Positions 32,272 to 39,817 of a stretch of DNA of 64,000 nt are shown piece by piece. The translations under genes were made by a program, and so were the position numbers. A model generated the notes under the pieces. The model did not search any database and had not been told where the DNA came from. It worked only from the letters and a program-made list of their open reading frames with translations. This stretch comes from Halocatena halophila (GTDB taxonomy: Archaea; Halobacteriota; Halobacteria; Halobacteriales; Haloarculaceae): the NCBI GenBank assembly GCA_027563145.1, contig CP071306.1, positions 1,922,001 to 1,986,000 of the forward strand, written 5' to 3'. How positions within the stretch are numbered: position 1 is the first letter of the stretch; every line of letters begins with the position of its first letter.

Positions 32272-33834
32272 ATGTCATACTTTAACGAAGACAACAACGA
32301 CAGCGACGACACAAGTACTGAAACGACAACTGAACCCGATGATAACGCTAACGAATCAATAGATTTGTATCAGACGGCTGGCCCAGATGTTGATACCCCA
32401 GATTTCCACACGATACTACAGATAGTGCGGGATTCGGGGCTTGTTGGCGAGGAAGAGAACATTCTAACAATTGTGCTGGGTATGCTTCGTGGGAAACTCA
32501 TTATTCTATACGGAGTAAGCCGATCTGGTAAAGATGCGATTATGGAGGCGGCGATTGATCTTTACAAAGATGATTACGTGTACGAGTGGCCGACCGGTGA
32601 AAGCCCGACGGCTCCGTTCTACAATGCTGATGAAATTAATGGCTATCCAGTTCAGTATTTTGGTGATTTGGCCCGTGTCCAGGAACATCAGGAGAAGATC
32701 CTAAAGGCGTTCGGTGAAGGGAAAGATGCCGAGCGTGATGTAACAGATATTTCGGCACCGGAAGGTGAAGAAACTAAGCTACAGACGCTTAGTTGTCCAC
32801 GAACAACGACTGCAACGATCGCGCTTGACAATGAGAACGTGGATCTGAACGACTATCCGGAAATGCTTAAACGGGCATTGATGTTGTCTGTTGATTCTTC
32901 AAAGCAACAGACAGAGCGAGTTGTCATGCGAAAGCTTCGTGAGCATGCTGATCAGGTTGAGAAGGAAGTTGATGCGGTAGAGAAAGCTGAGGTACGGCAG
33001 TATCTTAGTGATATTCCCGTTGAAAAATTCAATGATCATCCTAATAATAAGATTGTCAATCCAGCAGCTATCGAGATTGGCAAACAAAAAATGATGCCAA
33101 CTGACTTTCCCGAAGCTCGTTTTGATGTTGATCGCTTCGTAGAGTTCATCGGCACGACAACGCTGTTCAATCATGCTGATCGGATGACGATTGATACTGG
33201 TCGGGGGCTGAAGATGCTTACAACGCCGACCGATATCTGGTACGGGATGAAAATTCTCGGTGAGCGGATGATTCTCTCGTCGCTGAATCTTACCGATGAG
33301 GATCAGGCCGTGCTTCGGTATCTTAGAGAATCGAAAAGTATGTGCGACAAGGCAGATATCCAGATGGGACTCCGTGAAGCTGGATATAATATTAATGACC
33401 GCGATATTCGACGGTCGCTGGATTCGATGCGCGAGAAGGGATACGTTCGTGTCGATAAGAGTTCGAGTCCACACAGCTTCTCGCTATCTCCATTCGCATC
33501 AATTACTAACTTTGAAGTTGGCCTCGATTACGAGGCAATTGTTGAGGAAGCAAAGGAAGTTGTGTATAATATCGACGGTGTCTCTGATGAAGTCGCTGAT
33601 GAGTACGTTGAACGGTATTGTGAAGGGACGGGGACATTCGTCACTGACCCATTCACTGGTGAGGAGCTCGATATCACCGAAGACGCCTCTCTCCAGGAGG
33701 CTGTAGACAGTCAGACGGAAGCTGTGGCCGATGTTTTTGACGAGCCGATGTTCGGTACCGACAGTGAAGACGACGAGAACAAGGACAGTGACGACTCAGA
33801 TAACATGGAACTAACTGGTGGAACCCTACAATGA
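32272..33834 (+). CDS. P-loop ATPase, helicase-like, with winged helix
   Basis: 520 residues. An acidic disordered N-terminus (~1-45) is followed by a P-loop domain: KLIILYGVSRSGKDAIMEAA (Walker A near residues 82-90), a YNADEINGYPVQYFGDLARV acidic region in the Walker B place, and a CPRTTTATIALDNENV strand-sensor region. Residues ~350-400 form a winged helix (YLRESKSMCDKADIQMGLRE; EKGYVRVDKS). The C-terminus is acidic. It sits directly upstream of the primase gene. Most likely the replicative helicase or a loader of the viral replisome. Confidence 0.65.
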   Translation: MSYFNEDNNDSDDTSTETTTEPDDNANESIDLYQTAGPDVDTPDFHTILQIVRDSGLVGEEENILTIVLGMLRGKLIILYGVSRSGKDAIMEAAIDLYKDDYVYEWPTGESPTAPFYNADEINGYPVQYFGDLARVQEHQEKILKAFGEGKDAERDVTDISAPEGEETKLQTLSCPRTTTATIALDNENVDLNDYPEMLKRALMLSVDSSKQQTERVVMRKLREHADQVEKEVDAVEKAEVRQYLSDIPVEKFNDHPNNKIVNPAAIEIGKQKMMPTDFPEARFDVDRFVEFIGTTTLFNHADRMTIDTGRGLKMLTTPTDIWYGMKILGERMILSSLNLTDEDQAVLRYLRESKSMCDKADIQMGLREAGYNINDRDIRRSLDSMREKGYVRVDKSSSPHSFSLSPFASITNFEVGLDYEAIVEEAKEVVYNIDGVSDEVADEYVERYCEGTGTFVTDPFTGEELDITEDASLQEAVDSQTEAVADVFDEPMFGTDSEDDENKDSDDSDNMELTGGTLQ

Positions 33835-34076
33835 ACTCAAATAAAAAATATAGCAACGAAAGGATTATCGGACATAGAGTTTCGGCTGATATCGAAGAAA
33901 ATAATTTCACTGGTATTTTTGCGGATTCTGATTTGGAGCCACAAATTCCCGAATATATTGTTATCACTGAAAGTGACATTGGTGTGAGTGAGGGTTCTGG
34001 ATGGACTAAGAGCGTGAAACTTTCACCAACTGAATTGAAGGATATTTATAATTTGTTCTTTTCGGAAGACGAATGA
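33831..34076 (+). CDS. small protein, unknown
   Basis: 81 residues (MNSNKKYSNERIIGHRVSAD start), overlapping the helicase-like gene by 4 bases and ending one base before the primase gene. Its place inside the helicase-primase string suggests a replication accessory protein. Alpha/beta, no motif. Confidence 0.55.
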   Translation: MNSNKKYSNERIIGHRVSADIEENNFTGIFADSDLEPQIPEYIVITESDIGVSEGSGWTKSVKLSPTELKDIYNLFFSEDE

Positions 34077-34077
34077 A

Positions 34078-35232
34078 ATGGACTATGAAAACCTAAGAAA
34101 CTCATTGCGGCTGGTAGCATCGACATATCCTCGACGAGTCGGAAAACACCAACAGACAGCAATCTCGCCAACTCAAGCCGCAGCACTCATAGGGACGGCA
34201 CAGAAGGACTCAGGTGATTTTCCGTTTATCTCGACGTATTCATTCCCACGGGGCCATTCGTCGGATGGCTATGTTCCACGGGTTGATCGGTTGTTCATCG
34301 ACTTCGATGTTCCCGACCGGGAGAGTCGGTGGGAAATTGCCATGAGTCGGCTGCTCGTTCGTGTTCGAAAGATTGCGGGGGTAATCAGTAAAACAGATAA
34401 CGCGTGCGCGTGGCAAGCTTCTCTATCGGGCAATAAGGGCGTTCATCTTGACGTGTCCTTTCCACCAGTGGCTGCCTCGAATGGATATCTGGAGCAATTT
34501 AAGGCTGGATTGAGTGACTATGCGTCGAATCTTGTTACAGCGATGGAATCAGCAACAGGCATTGGGGACATTGATGAGTACGTCGATATCTCGTCTGCTG
34601 ATATGGCCCGGATGCGGCGAGTTCCCAACACTATCCATAGTGGGGCGACAGATAGAGCCGGTGAACCCCGGTATTGTGTACCAGTAACTTTGAGTGAGTT
34701 GGAGAAAATCACTCCAGCAGATTATATCGAGCTCACGAAATCCCGTCGGGAGGTCACAGAAGAAATGATGCCAACCCCTTCTCGTCGTGCCCATGATCGT
34801 GTTGCAATCGCTGTTCGGACGGCATCGACAACGAATACGCGAACAGTGGGGGAATCACGGTATGATACAGACGTTATCGAGGAGTATAGACGCCAGTCTA
34901 ATGGTGCAGTCGGCGTTGATGACCTACCATTCATGTTCTCCGATAGACCGTGCATAGAGACGTTCATCAATCGTGATGATGCCTTCGAGCACGGCTCGGC
35001 GTCGCACTTGATGGAAATGAAGGTCATTACTGAAATGACTAACCGCAACGTGCCAATCGAGACGATGGTTGATTATTTCAGTCAACACAGCGATTTCGAT
35101 GAGGCGTATACGAAACAACAAATTCACCAGTACATCGGACGACAGTATGATCCGGTTGCTTGTGAGACGATATGGGATCAAGCGTACCAGTTCTGTATCG
35201 GAAGCGATTGCTACCTGTACGATGAGCACTAA
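34078..35232 (+). CDS. archaeal PriS-like DNA primase
   Basis: 384 residues. FIDFDVPD (residues ~74-81) provides the two metal-binding Asp of archaeo-eukaryotic primases, and QASLSGNKGVHLDVSF (~112-127) is the conserved sxGxKGxH nucleotide-binding block. A basic region around VRKIAGVISKTDNA and a later DISSADMARMRRVPNT complete the AEP core. The C-terminal ~150 residues are helical with Cys (ACETIWDQAYQFCIGSDCYL), perhaps an iron-sulphur or zinc remnant. It would prime synthesis by the family B polymerase encoded at 43347. Confidence 0.8.
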   Translation: MDYENLRNSLRLVASTYPRRVGKHQQTAISPTQAAALIGTAQKDSGDFPFISTYSFPRGHSSDGYVPRVDRLFIDFDVPDRESRWEIAMSRLLVRVRKIAGVISKTDNACAWQASLSGNKGVHLDVSFPPVAASNGYLEQFKAGLSDYASNLVTAMESATGIGDIDEYVDISSADMARMRRVPNTIHSGATDRAGEPRYCVPVTLSELEKITPADYIELTKSRREVTEEMMPTPSRRAHDRVAIAVRTASTTNTRTVGESRYDTDVIEEYRRQSNGAVGVDDLPFMFSDRPCIETFINRDDAFEHGSASHLMEMKVITEMTNRNVPIETMVDYFSQHSDFDEAYTKQQIHQYIGRQYDPVACETIWDQAYQFCIGSDCYLYDEH

Positions 35233-35234
35233 AT

Positions 35235-35396
35235 ATGCAATGTGAATATGGAACAGCAAAGGCTGGAAATGTATATGACGAGCGGTGTGAGAGAGACGCC
35301 GTTCAAGAGTATATGCAGTTATCTGAACCAATCCATCTTTGCGAAAAACATTATGACAAAATTATTCGCGGAGATTACTATTCGATAATGAGATGA
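35235..35396 (+). CDS. Cys-containing microprotein
   Basis: 53 residues (MQCEYGTAKAGNVYDERCER start), beginning 2 bases after the primase stop. Cys at 3, 18 and 36 with a nearby His (LCEKHYDK) allow a zinc site. Function unknown. Confidence 0.45.
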   Translation: MQCEYGTAKAGNVYDERCERDAVQEYMQLSEPIHLCEKHYDKIIRGDYYSIMR

Positions 35397-35420
35397 GAGA
35401 TACATCAAATAAAAATGGAA

Positions 35421-35490
35421 ACTATTAAGTGGTGCTATGAGAATTATTTTATTGAAGGCAGATTCTGAGACAGTGTATCTTGTTGAATAG
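35421..35490 (+). promoter_or_regulatory. GAGAATTAT repeat, copy 3, with 17-codon frame
   Basis: TATTAAGTGGTGCT then an ATG frame MRIILLKADSETVYLVE (35437-35490). The first seven residues equal those of copy 2. The codons differ at the third position in CTA/TTA, hinting that the peptide may matter. It precedes the phosphoesterase gene by 30 bases. Confidence 0.45.
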
Positions 35491-35520
35491 CGAAGCAACC
35501 GATTGTTGATTGCAATTTTA

Positions 35521-36723
35521 ATGGCACCAACCAAAACACTTGAGCGAGTAGTATCGCATTTGCCAGCTACAACACCTGAACTGGCAGATGAACTCGATTA
35601 TAAGAGTTATAGCGGCGTGTATGATGCGGTGAGCAGGCTTCGGGAGCATGGATACGTGATAGACCAGAACGAGGATAACGAATATTTCCTCCACTCGAAA
35701 CCAGGGGGAAAAGTAGCAGCTGATGGAGGATCAGTTAAGACGAGAGTGTCATCAGGAACAAAACAATCCATCACAAACTCGGCAAAGTCACATCTAATCG
35801 AGCTCGAACGGGAGTTGACGGACCGAGCAAATGAACTGTCCCTTCCAGCTAATTCTGGTCTGAATCGTAATCAGGAGATTGAGCCAGGCAATGAGAGTAT
35901 GGTCTTTTTCCGGAGTGACGATCACTTTGGACAGGTTGAAACCAACCAGAACGGGAAGGAGATCTTCAACTCTGACATCGCTGAGAACTACGTTCGTCGG
36001 TACTTCAACCGTGGGCTATCTATCAAACACAAACGCCAAGAGATGGGCACAACGTTCGATGGTGCGTACCTGATCCTTGACGGTGATCACGTTACTAACG
36101 AAACGATCTATGAGGGCCAGCCACACAATATTGATGAATCGTTGGATGAGCAGGTTGATCGAGCGGCCCGCATTTACGTTGAATCGATCAGTAGGCTTGC
36201 TGCCGCGTTTCCCCAGGTGACGGTCATTACCCAACACGGGAATCACGGCGAACTTCGGATGGGCGGCCAGTCGTCTGGAGCCAACGCCGACGATCTCATG
36301 TTCCTAATGGTCAATATTGCCATTGAGCAGTCAGATATTGATAACGTAACGTTCATCCAGAACGAGGATACGAATTCGACGGCGTTCAATCTCAGGAATC
36401 ATCGGGGATATATCCGACACGGCCAGGATTCGCTTGAACATATTGGCACAAGTTCTGGCAAAGATAGGTGGAAAACTTGGTTTATAGACGCTATGGATAG
36501 TAGTCCAGACAACAAGCCGTGGGATATTGCCTATCGGGGCCATTACCACGAAGTTAAGATCGAGCCGATTGCGGGGCGGCCGGTGGTCATGGGTGGGGCG
36601 CTTGAGCCGTCTGGCGATTACGCAAACTCGTTGGGAATTGCAAAAAGTCGTCCAGCTGGAATTGTTCACGGTGCTACGGACAAAGAGCCACTCGCATGGT
36701 CAGAATTCGTATACTTCAATTAA
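35521..36723 (+). CDS. winged-helix calcineurin-like phosphoesterase
   Basis: 400 residues from ATG 35521 (MAPTKTLERVVSHLPATTPE). Residues 1-60 form a winged helix (AVSRLREHGYVIDQNEDNEY). The metallophosphoesterase domain shows SDDHFG (~131-136), LDGDH (~186-190), THGNHGE (~239-245) and YRGHYHEVK (~340-348), i.e. the D-x-H, GD, GNH(E) and GHxH motifs. The family includes Mre11-like nucleases and nucleotide phosphatases. The DNA-binding start suggests action on DNA, perhaps in recombination. Confidence 0.8.
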   Translation: MAPTKTLERVVSHLPATTPELADELDYKSYSGVYDAVSRLREHGYVIDQNEDNEYFLHSKPGGKVAADGGSVKTRVSSGTKQSITNSAKSHLIELERELTDRANELSLPANSGLNRNQEIEPGNESMVFFRSDDHFGQVETNQNGKEIFNSDIAENYVRRYFNRGLSIKHKRQEMGTTFDGAYLILDGDHVTNETIYEGQPHNIDESLDEQVDRAARIYVESISRLAAAFPQVTVITQHGNHGELRMGGQSSGANADDLMFLMVNIAIEQSDIDNVTFIQNEDTNSTAFNLRNHRGYIRHGQDSLEHIGTSSGKDRWKTWFIDAMDSSPDNKPWDIAYRGHYHEVKIEPIAGRPVVMGGALEPSGDYANSLGIAKSRPAGIVHGATDKEPLAWSEFVYFN

Positions 36724-36915
36724 TTTTCCATATAGTTAGGCAATGTTATAATAGAGAAGACTTATAATATACAGATATAGAATATAGTATGCCTACCACA
36801 ATCAAGCAATATCGGGCGTAAACCACTCGTATATTGCAACTATCGGATGAGTGGATGGGTATGTTGATTGCCAAATAACCAACCAAAGTGAGTTTGTTCA
36901 CTTGTTGACACTTAG
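36724..36915. other. intergenic stretch with hairpins
   Basis: AT-rich with repeated TATAATATA/ATAGAATATAG words. Two hairpins: GCAATAT/ATATTGC (36807-36813, 36832-36838) and AAGTGA/TCACTT (36886-36903), the second ending 12 bases before ATG 36916. Probably promoter plus leader; no gene seen. Confidence 0.4.
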
Positions 36916-37308
36916 ATGAATAACACGCAATGTCGCGCGGACTATGTTGAAGTTACAGATATTAAATCAGACTCATACGCTAAACCACCGGGGGGAGATA
37001 GCGGAGATGTATTCCTGGTGACCCGCGATGACGTAGATGAGAAGTGTGTGGGAGATCCACAGCGATACGAAATTGCATGGGAAGTTACAAAGGGAATTTA
37101 CGGGCCAAAAACGCTGATAAAAGAAGTCCAATGTTCAACCGCAGTTTGCCCTGAATGCGATAGTATCGGGCGGTATGACGAACGAGGCGATGTTTGTTGT
37201 GTTAACGATAATTGTGGCGTGGTTATTTCTGGTGGTGCAGAGCCAATTAGCTATGATGTATATAACGGGATGTCTGTAGCGACCGAACCGGAACCGGACG
37301 TACAATAG
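36916..37308 (+). CDS. zinc-ribbon protein
   Basis: 130 residues. Residues ~78-105 are a zinc ribbon (CPECDSIGRYDERGDVCC then NDNCGVVI) that closely follows the TFB/TFIIB-type spacing CPxC...C..C. The N-terminal part is beta-rich, and the C-terminus is acidic. It could modulate transcription as a TFB-like factor, though cyclin repeats are absent. Confidence 0.6.
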   Translation: MNNTQCRADYVEVTDIKSDSYAKPPGGDSGDVFLVTRDDVDEKCVGDPQRYEIAWEVTKGIYGPKTLIKEVQCSTAVCPECDSIGRYDERGDVCCVNDNCGVVISGGAEPISYDVYNGMSVATEPEPDVQ

Positions 37309-37324
37309 CCCCTTCTGGTTATTC
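37309..37324 (+). promoter_or_regulatory. recurrent pyrimidine motif overlapping a start region
   Basis: CCCCTTCTGGTTATTC immediately after the stop at 37308 and 3 bases before ATG 37327. Here the motif can only be leader or gene-boundary sequence, since no room remains for a TATA box. Confidence 0.5.
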
Positions 37325-37326
37325 TT

Positions 37327-37593
37327 ATGACTGATAACAACACCAACAGTGACGATGAGACGAACAGTGACGATGAACAGCTTGACGAACTCGTGCAGCA
37401 AACTCAGGAGTTCCACACAATGCTTGACAAAATGAAACAATGGTCAGGTGATGTGGCTACTGAAATTCTCATTCGACGTGGCGAAACAAACGATGAAGAA
37501 GAAATTGAGCGAATTGACGAGGCACTTAAACTGGTCCGATCGGTTTCGAAGCGAATTGAACAAGGCGACAATCAGCGAGCTCGAAGACCATGA
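37327..37593 (+). CDS. small acidic coiled-coil protein
   Basis: 88 residues. N-terminal tandem repeat NSDDETNSDDEQ then a long helix (QLDELVQQTQEFHTMLDKMK; EEEIERIDEALKLVRSVSKR). Likely an oligomeric adaptor. Function unknown. Overlaps the next start by 4 bases. Confidence 0.55.
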   Translation: MTDNNTNSDDETNSDDEQLDELVQQTQEFHTMLDKMKQWSGDVATEILIRRGETNDEEEIERIDEALKLVRSVSKRIEQGDNQRARRP

Positions 37594-37841
37594 CTACGTA
37601 CCAAAAGCAATACCATCATTTCGGTAGAAATGATAAAATTACTGTTCATGGAGAGATCGTGCATGTTGATCCGTCACCGAAGGGACTATCCCGTGGGGTC
37701 AATGTCCTGGTGAGACTCCCTGAAGACGATAAGGGGGAGACGTACTATTGTGATTATGAACGCAATAATGGAAAAGCGTGTTCGAGAGAGGTAGACACTC
37801 CCGATGAATCTTGTTGGCAGCATGGTGATGACGATGAGTGA
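37590..37841 (+). CDS. small Cys/His protein, unknown
   Basis: 83 residues. Basic N-terminus (MTTYQKQYHHFGRNDKITVH), beta-rich middle, and Cys/His near the C-terminus (YYCDYERNNGKACSREVD; CWQHG) giving a possible C3H zinc site. Its end overlaps the following ATG by 8 bases. Confidence 0.5.
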   Translation: MTTYQKQYHHFGRNDKITVHGEIVHVDPSPKGLSRGVNVLVRLPEDDKGETYYCDYERNNGKACSREVDTPDESCWQHGDDDE

Positions 37842-38034
37842 TAGCTTGGACGATCGTGTGGTGACGCTTCGACTCGGGGTGAATGAGACATATAATTTAC
37901 TACAGGCTATTGATATGGCTGAGATGAACAGAAATAGTACTGGTGGTAACTTAAAAAATAAATATGGCTGTCTTATGGATACTGTTGAAGATCAAGTTGA
38001 CCTGAGTACTTTCAACTCTCTCCCTTCACGTTAG
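37834..38034 (+). CDS. small protein, unknown
   Basis: 66 residues from ATG 37834 (MSDSLDDRVVTLRLGVNETY). This start gives the same ATGAGTGA overlap with the upstream stop as at 38530 and 39447. One helix with NLLQAIDMAEMNRNS. Function unknown. Confidence 0.45.
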   Translation: MSDSLDDRVVTLRLGVNETYNLLQAIDMAEMNRNSTGGNLKNKYGCLMDTVEDQVDLSTFNSLPSR

Positions 38035-38081
38035 TTCTATCTCCTTTTGTTGGTGAAATCCCGCAAGCTGCGCTTGCGGGG
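38021..38081 (+). promoter_or_regulatory. leader element E4
   Basis: TCCCTTCACGTTAGTTCTAT, then CTCCTTTTGTTGGTGAAA and the hairpin TCCCGCAAG/CTTGCGGGG (38059-38067, 38073-38081; U-G closing pair), then CACTAAACATCAGGAG before ATG 38098. The motif overlaps the end of the upstream gene. This copy also has a good Shine-Dalgarno-like AGGAG. Confidence 0.62.
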
Positions 38082-38097
38082 CACTAAACATCAGGAG

Positions 38098-38418
38098 ATG
38101 ACTATCCTACTGAAAACCGATGAAGATGTTGAGAAGCTAACTGATGTTGCTGATGCGGTCCAGGCAACGGAAGAGAAAGTACAAGTGGTTGGTTTTGATT
38201 CGGAAAGCGAGCTTGTTGATGGATGGCTATTCGGTGCTTATGGTCGAGTTAAGCTCTGGGTCGATTCAACACTTAGCGACGAGGTGGCGAAATATGAAGG
38301 CGTCACAAATCCGATGACACATCCTGATAATCGAGTGTGGTTCGATAACGATAGTAGGAGATTAACCCAACATGGTCGGATAGCGCGACTAAAAATGCAA
38401 AATATAGACGATAACTAA
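38098..38418 (+). CDS. unknown protein behind E4
   Basis: 106 residues from ATG 38098 (MTILLKTDEDVEKLTDVADA); the upstream extension of the frame is the E4 hairpin. Two halves: an alpha/beta start and a FGAYGRVKLWVDSTLSDEVA part. Basic end. No family recognised. Confidence 0.55.
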   Translation: MTILLKTDEDVEKLTDVADAVQATEEKVQVVGFDSESELVDGWLFGAYGRVKLWVDSTLSDEVAKYEGVTNPMTHPDNRVWFDNDSRRLTQHGRIARLKMQNIDDN

Positions 38419-38537
38419 TGAACGAATTCGTCTGTAATCATTGTCAGACACATTATACTGACCGACGAGAAACGAACTGGACGGGTCAATGTCCGAACTG
38501 TGAACAATTGCGGCGGTTTGTGCTTATCAATGAGTGA
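38418..38537 (+). CDS. zinc-ribbon microprotein
   Basis: 39 residues: MNEFVCNHCQTHYTDRRETN then GQCPNCEQ, a compact CxxC-x16-CxxC zinc ribbon. Overlaps the stop before and the start after, so it is clearly part of this operon. Confidence 0.6.
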   Translation: MNEFVCNHCQTHYTDRRETNWTGQCPNCEQLRRFVLINE

Positions 38538-38844
38538 AGAGATTCCTGAAATCTTCGAGAAGGCGGCTGAAGCGATTTATGAACGAACTGAGAAGCATGG
38601 AGCGGAAGATAACTTCGACACAATTGCAGCCTTCTGGTCTGACTATCTTGAAAGGCGTATTTCCCCAAAGGAAGTGGCCGACTTGATGATCTTACTTAAA
38701 ATTGCGCGAGCAAAGGACGGATCGTATAATCAAGACGATTACTCTGACGTTTGTGGGTATGCGTATCATGGAAATCAGATCTCTTCTGGAGAAAAGGGAC
38801 ATACTTTGATTCGTAATAAAATGTCCACTGGTGATAGACAATGA
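38530..38844 (+). CDS. DUF6378-like phage protein
   Basis: 104 residues from ATG 38530 (MSEEIPEIFEKAAEAIYERT). The pattern 'AxxxxxERxxxHG...NFxxIAxxWSxYL...IS..xVAxLMILLKIARxKxG...DDYxDVxGYAxH' matches the widespread phage family DUF6378. Its function is not established. It uses the ATGAGTGA overlap with the zinc microprotein. Confidence 0.7.
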   Translation: MSEEIPEIFEKAAEAIYERTEKHGAEDNFDTIAAFWSDYLERRISPKEVADLMILLKIARAKDGSYNQDDYSDVCGYAYHGNQISSGEKGHTLIRNKMSTGDRQ

Positions 38845-39245
38845 GTAAAAGAAAACTAACAATAAACGGCATAGAATTTGACCCTGAAAGATTTAGTTGG
38901 GATGACGCATGGAAGAAGCCAGTCAAGGTGCAAGCTGTTCCTTTGATGATGTCATTCGAGGTCGAAACGATGGAAGGAACAATGGAAGCCGAGCGTGGTG
39001 ATATTCTCATCCGTGGTGTTGAAGGTGAATTATATCCCTGTGATAAAAATATATTCAGTCAGACATATACTACTGATGAGAGTGCCGTTGCCAAGTATAC
39101 GGATGGTGATATCATTAGCGCAAGGCGTGAGCTATTTGACCACACATTACGCCATGTCTCAACTGGTGTAACGGATACTGACGCTCGTGCTGGTGTTCGC
39201 GCGTTTATTGACCTTCTCCGCGAAGGAAATTGTGATAGACAATGA
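38841..39245 (+). CDS. PGDYG-like phage protein
   Basis: 134 residues. AERGDILIRGVEGELYPCDK followed by NIFSQTY is typical of a small phage domain often written 'GDWIIRGVxGEFYPCKPDIFxxTY' (PGDYG-type). A C-terminal helix follows (TDARAGVRAFIDLLREG). Role unknown. The gene is chained to its neighbours by short overlaps. Confidence 0.6.
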   Translation: MSKRKLTINGIEFDPERFSWDDAWKKPVKVQAVPLMMSFEVETMEGTMEAERGDILIRGVEGELYPCDKNIFSQTYTTDESAVAKYTDGDIISARRELFDHTLRHVSTGVTDTDARAGVRAFIDLLREGNCDRQ

Positions 39246-39454
39246 GTGCAGATAGTAATCTAACGTGCCCATCGTGCGGTTTCGAGGGACTATTTGACGG
39301 TCAAAATATTTTCTCCAAAACAATTGCTGAAGATGTTAGTTTTGGTGGTAATCTCTTCGTAAATGAGAAGATTCAAACATTTTATGTACATGGGTGTACC
39401 AATTGTGGGGATAAATTTGCTGTAATAGAAGAAGAAGAGATAGACAATGAGTGA
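39242..39454 (+). CDS. zinc-ribbon microprotein
   Basis: 70 residues. CPSCGFEGLFDG and a later CTNCGDKF make a zinc ribbon with a ~35-residue insertion. Acidic C-terminal end. The last 8 bases form ATGAGTGA with the next start. Confidence 0.6.
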   Translation: MSADSNLTCPSCGFEGLFDGQNIFSKTIAEDVSFGGNLFVNEKIQTFYVHGCTNCGDKFAVIEEEEIDNE

Positions 39455-39647
39455 TATTGACCCAGAGGTTATTGACGAAATTGAATCGGTAGATGGGCTA
39501 AAGGCCGTACTCCAGTTGATCGGTCGCGCTGGAATGAAAGCCCAGGATGAGGGCAAATGTATACTTTCGTTTGAGATGACCAGCAATGGCCTTACTGTGG
39601 TTGAAATCACCGAACACGTAGCGGCACTTGAAGGTGAAACTGAATGA
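39447..39647 (+). CDS. small protein, unknown
   Basis: 66 residues (MSDIDPEVIDEIESVDGLKA start), alpha/beta with an acidic bias (CILSFEMTSNGLTVVEITEH). Function unknown. Coupled to both neighbours by overlaps. Confidence 0.55.
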   Translation: MSDIDPEVIDEIESVDGLKAVLQLIGRAGMKAQDEGKCILSFEMTSNGLTVVEITEHVAALEGETE

Positions 39648-39814
39648 GACAATATAAGTTAGAAGAGTTACTTTTTGAATCTCTGGCTATAACGATGATT
39701 CTTCTGCCATTATTTTTTCTTTTGTTGGCATTATACTTTCTTTCTCCTATTATCTTTGGCTCATTTTGTCTAACCTTTATTGTAATATTTGTCACTCTAC
39801 ACAAAACAGAATAG
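39644..39814 (+). CDS. two-span membrane microprotein
   Basis: 56 residues. After a short polar start (MRQYKLEELLFESLA), two hydrophobic spans follow (ITMILLPLFFLLLALYF and IIFGSFCLTFIVIFVTL) with a short turn. ATGA overlap with the preceding stop. Could be a holin or membrane-remodelling protein, but it sits among early genes. Confidence 0.5.
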   Translation: MRQYKLEELLFESLAITMILLPLFFLLLALYFLSPIIFGSFCLTFIVIFVTLHKTE

Positions 39815-39817
39815 TTT

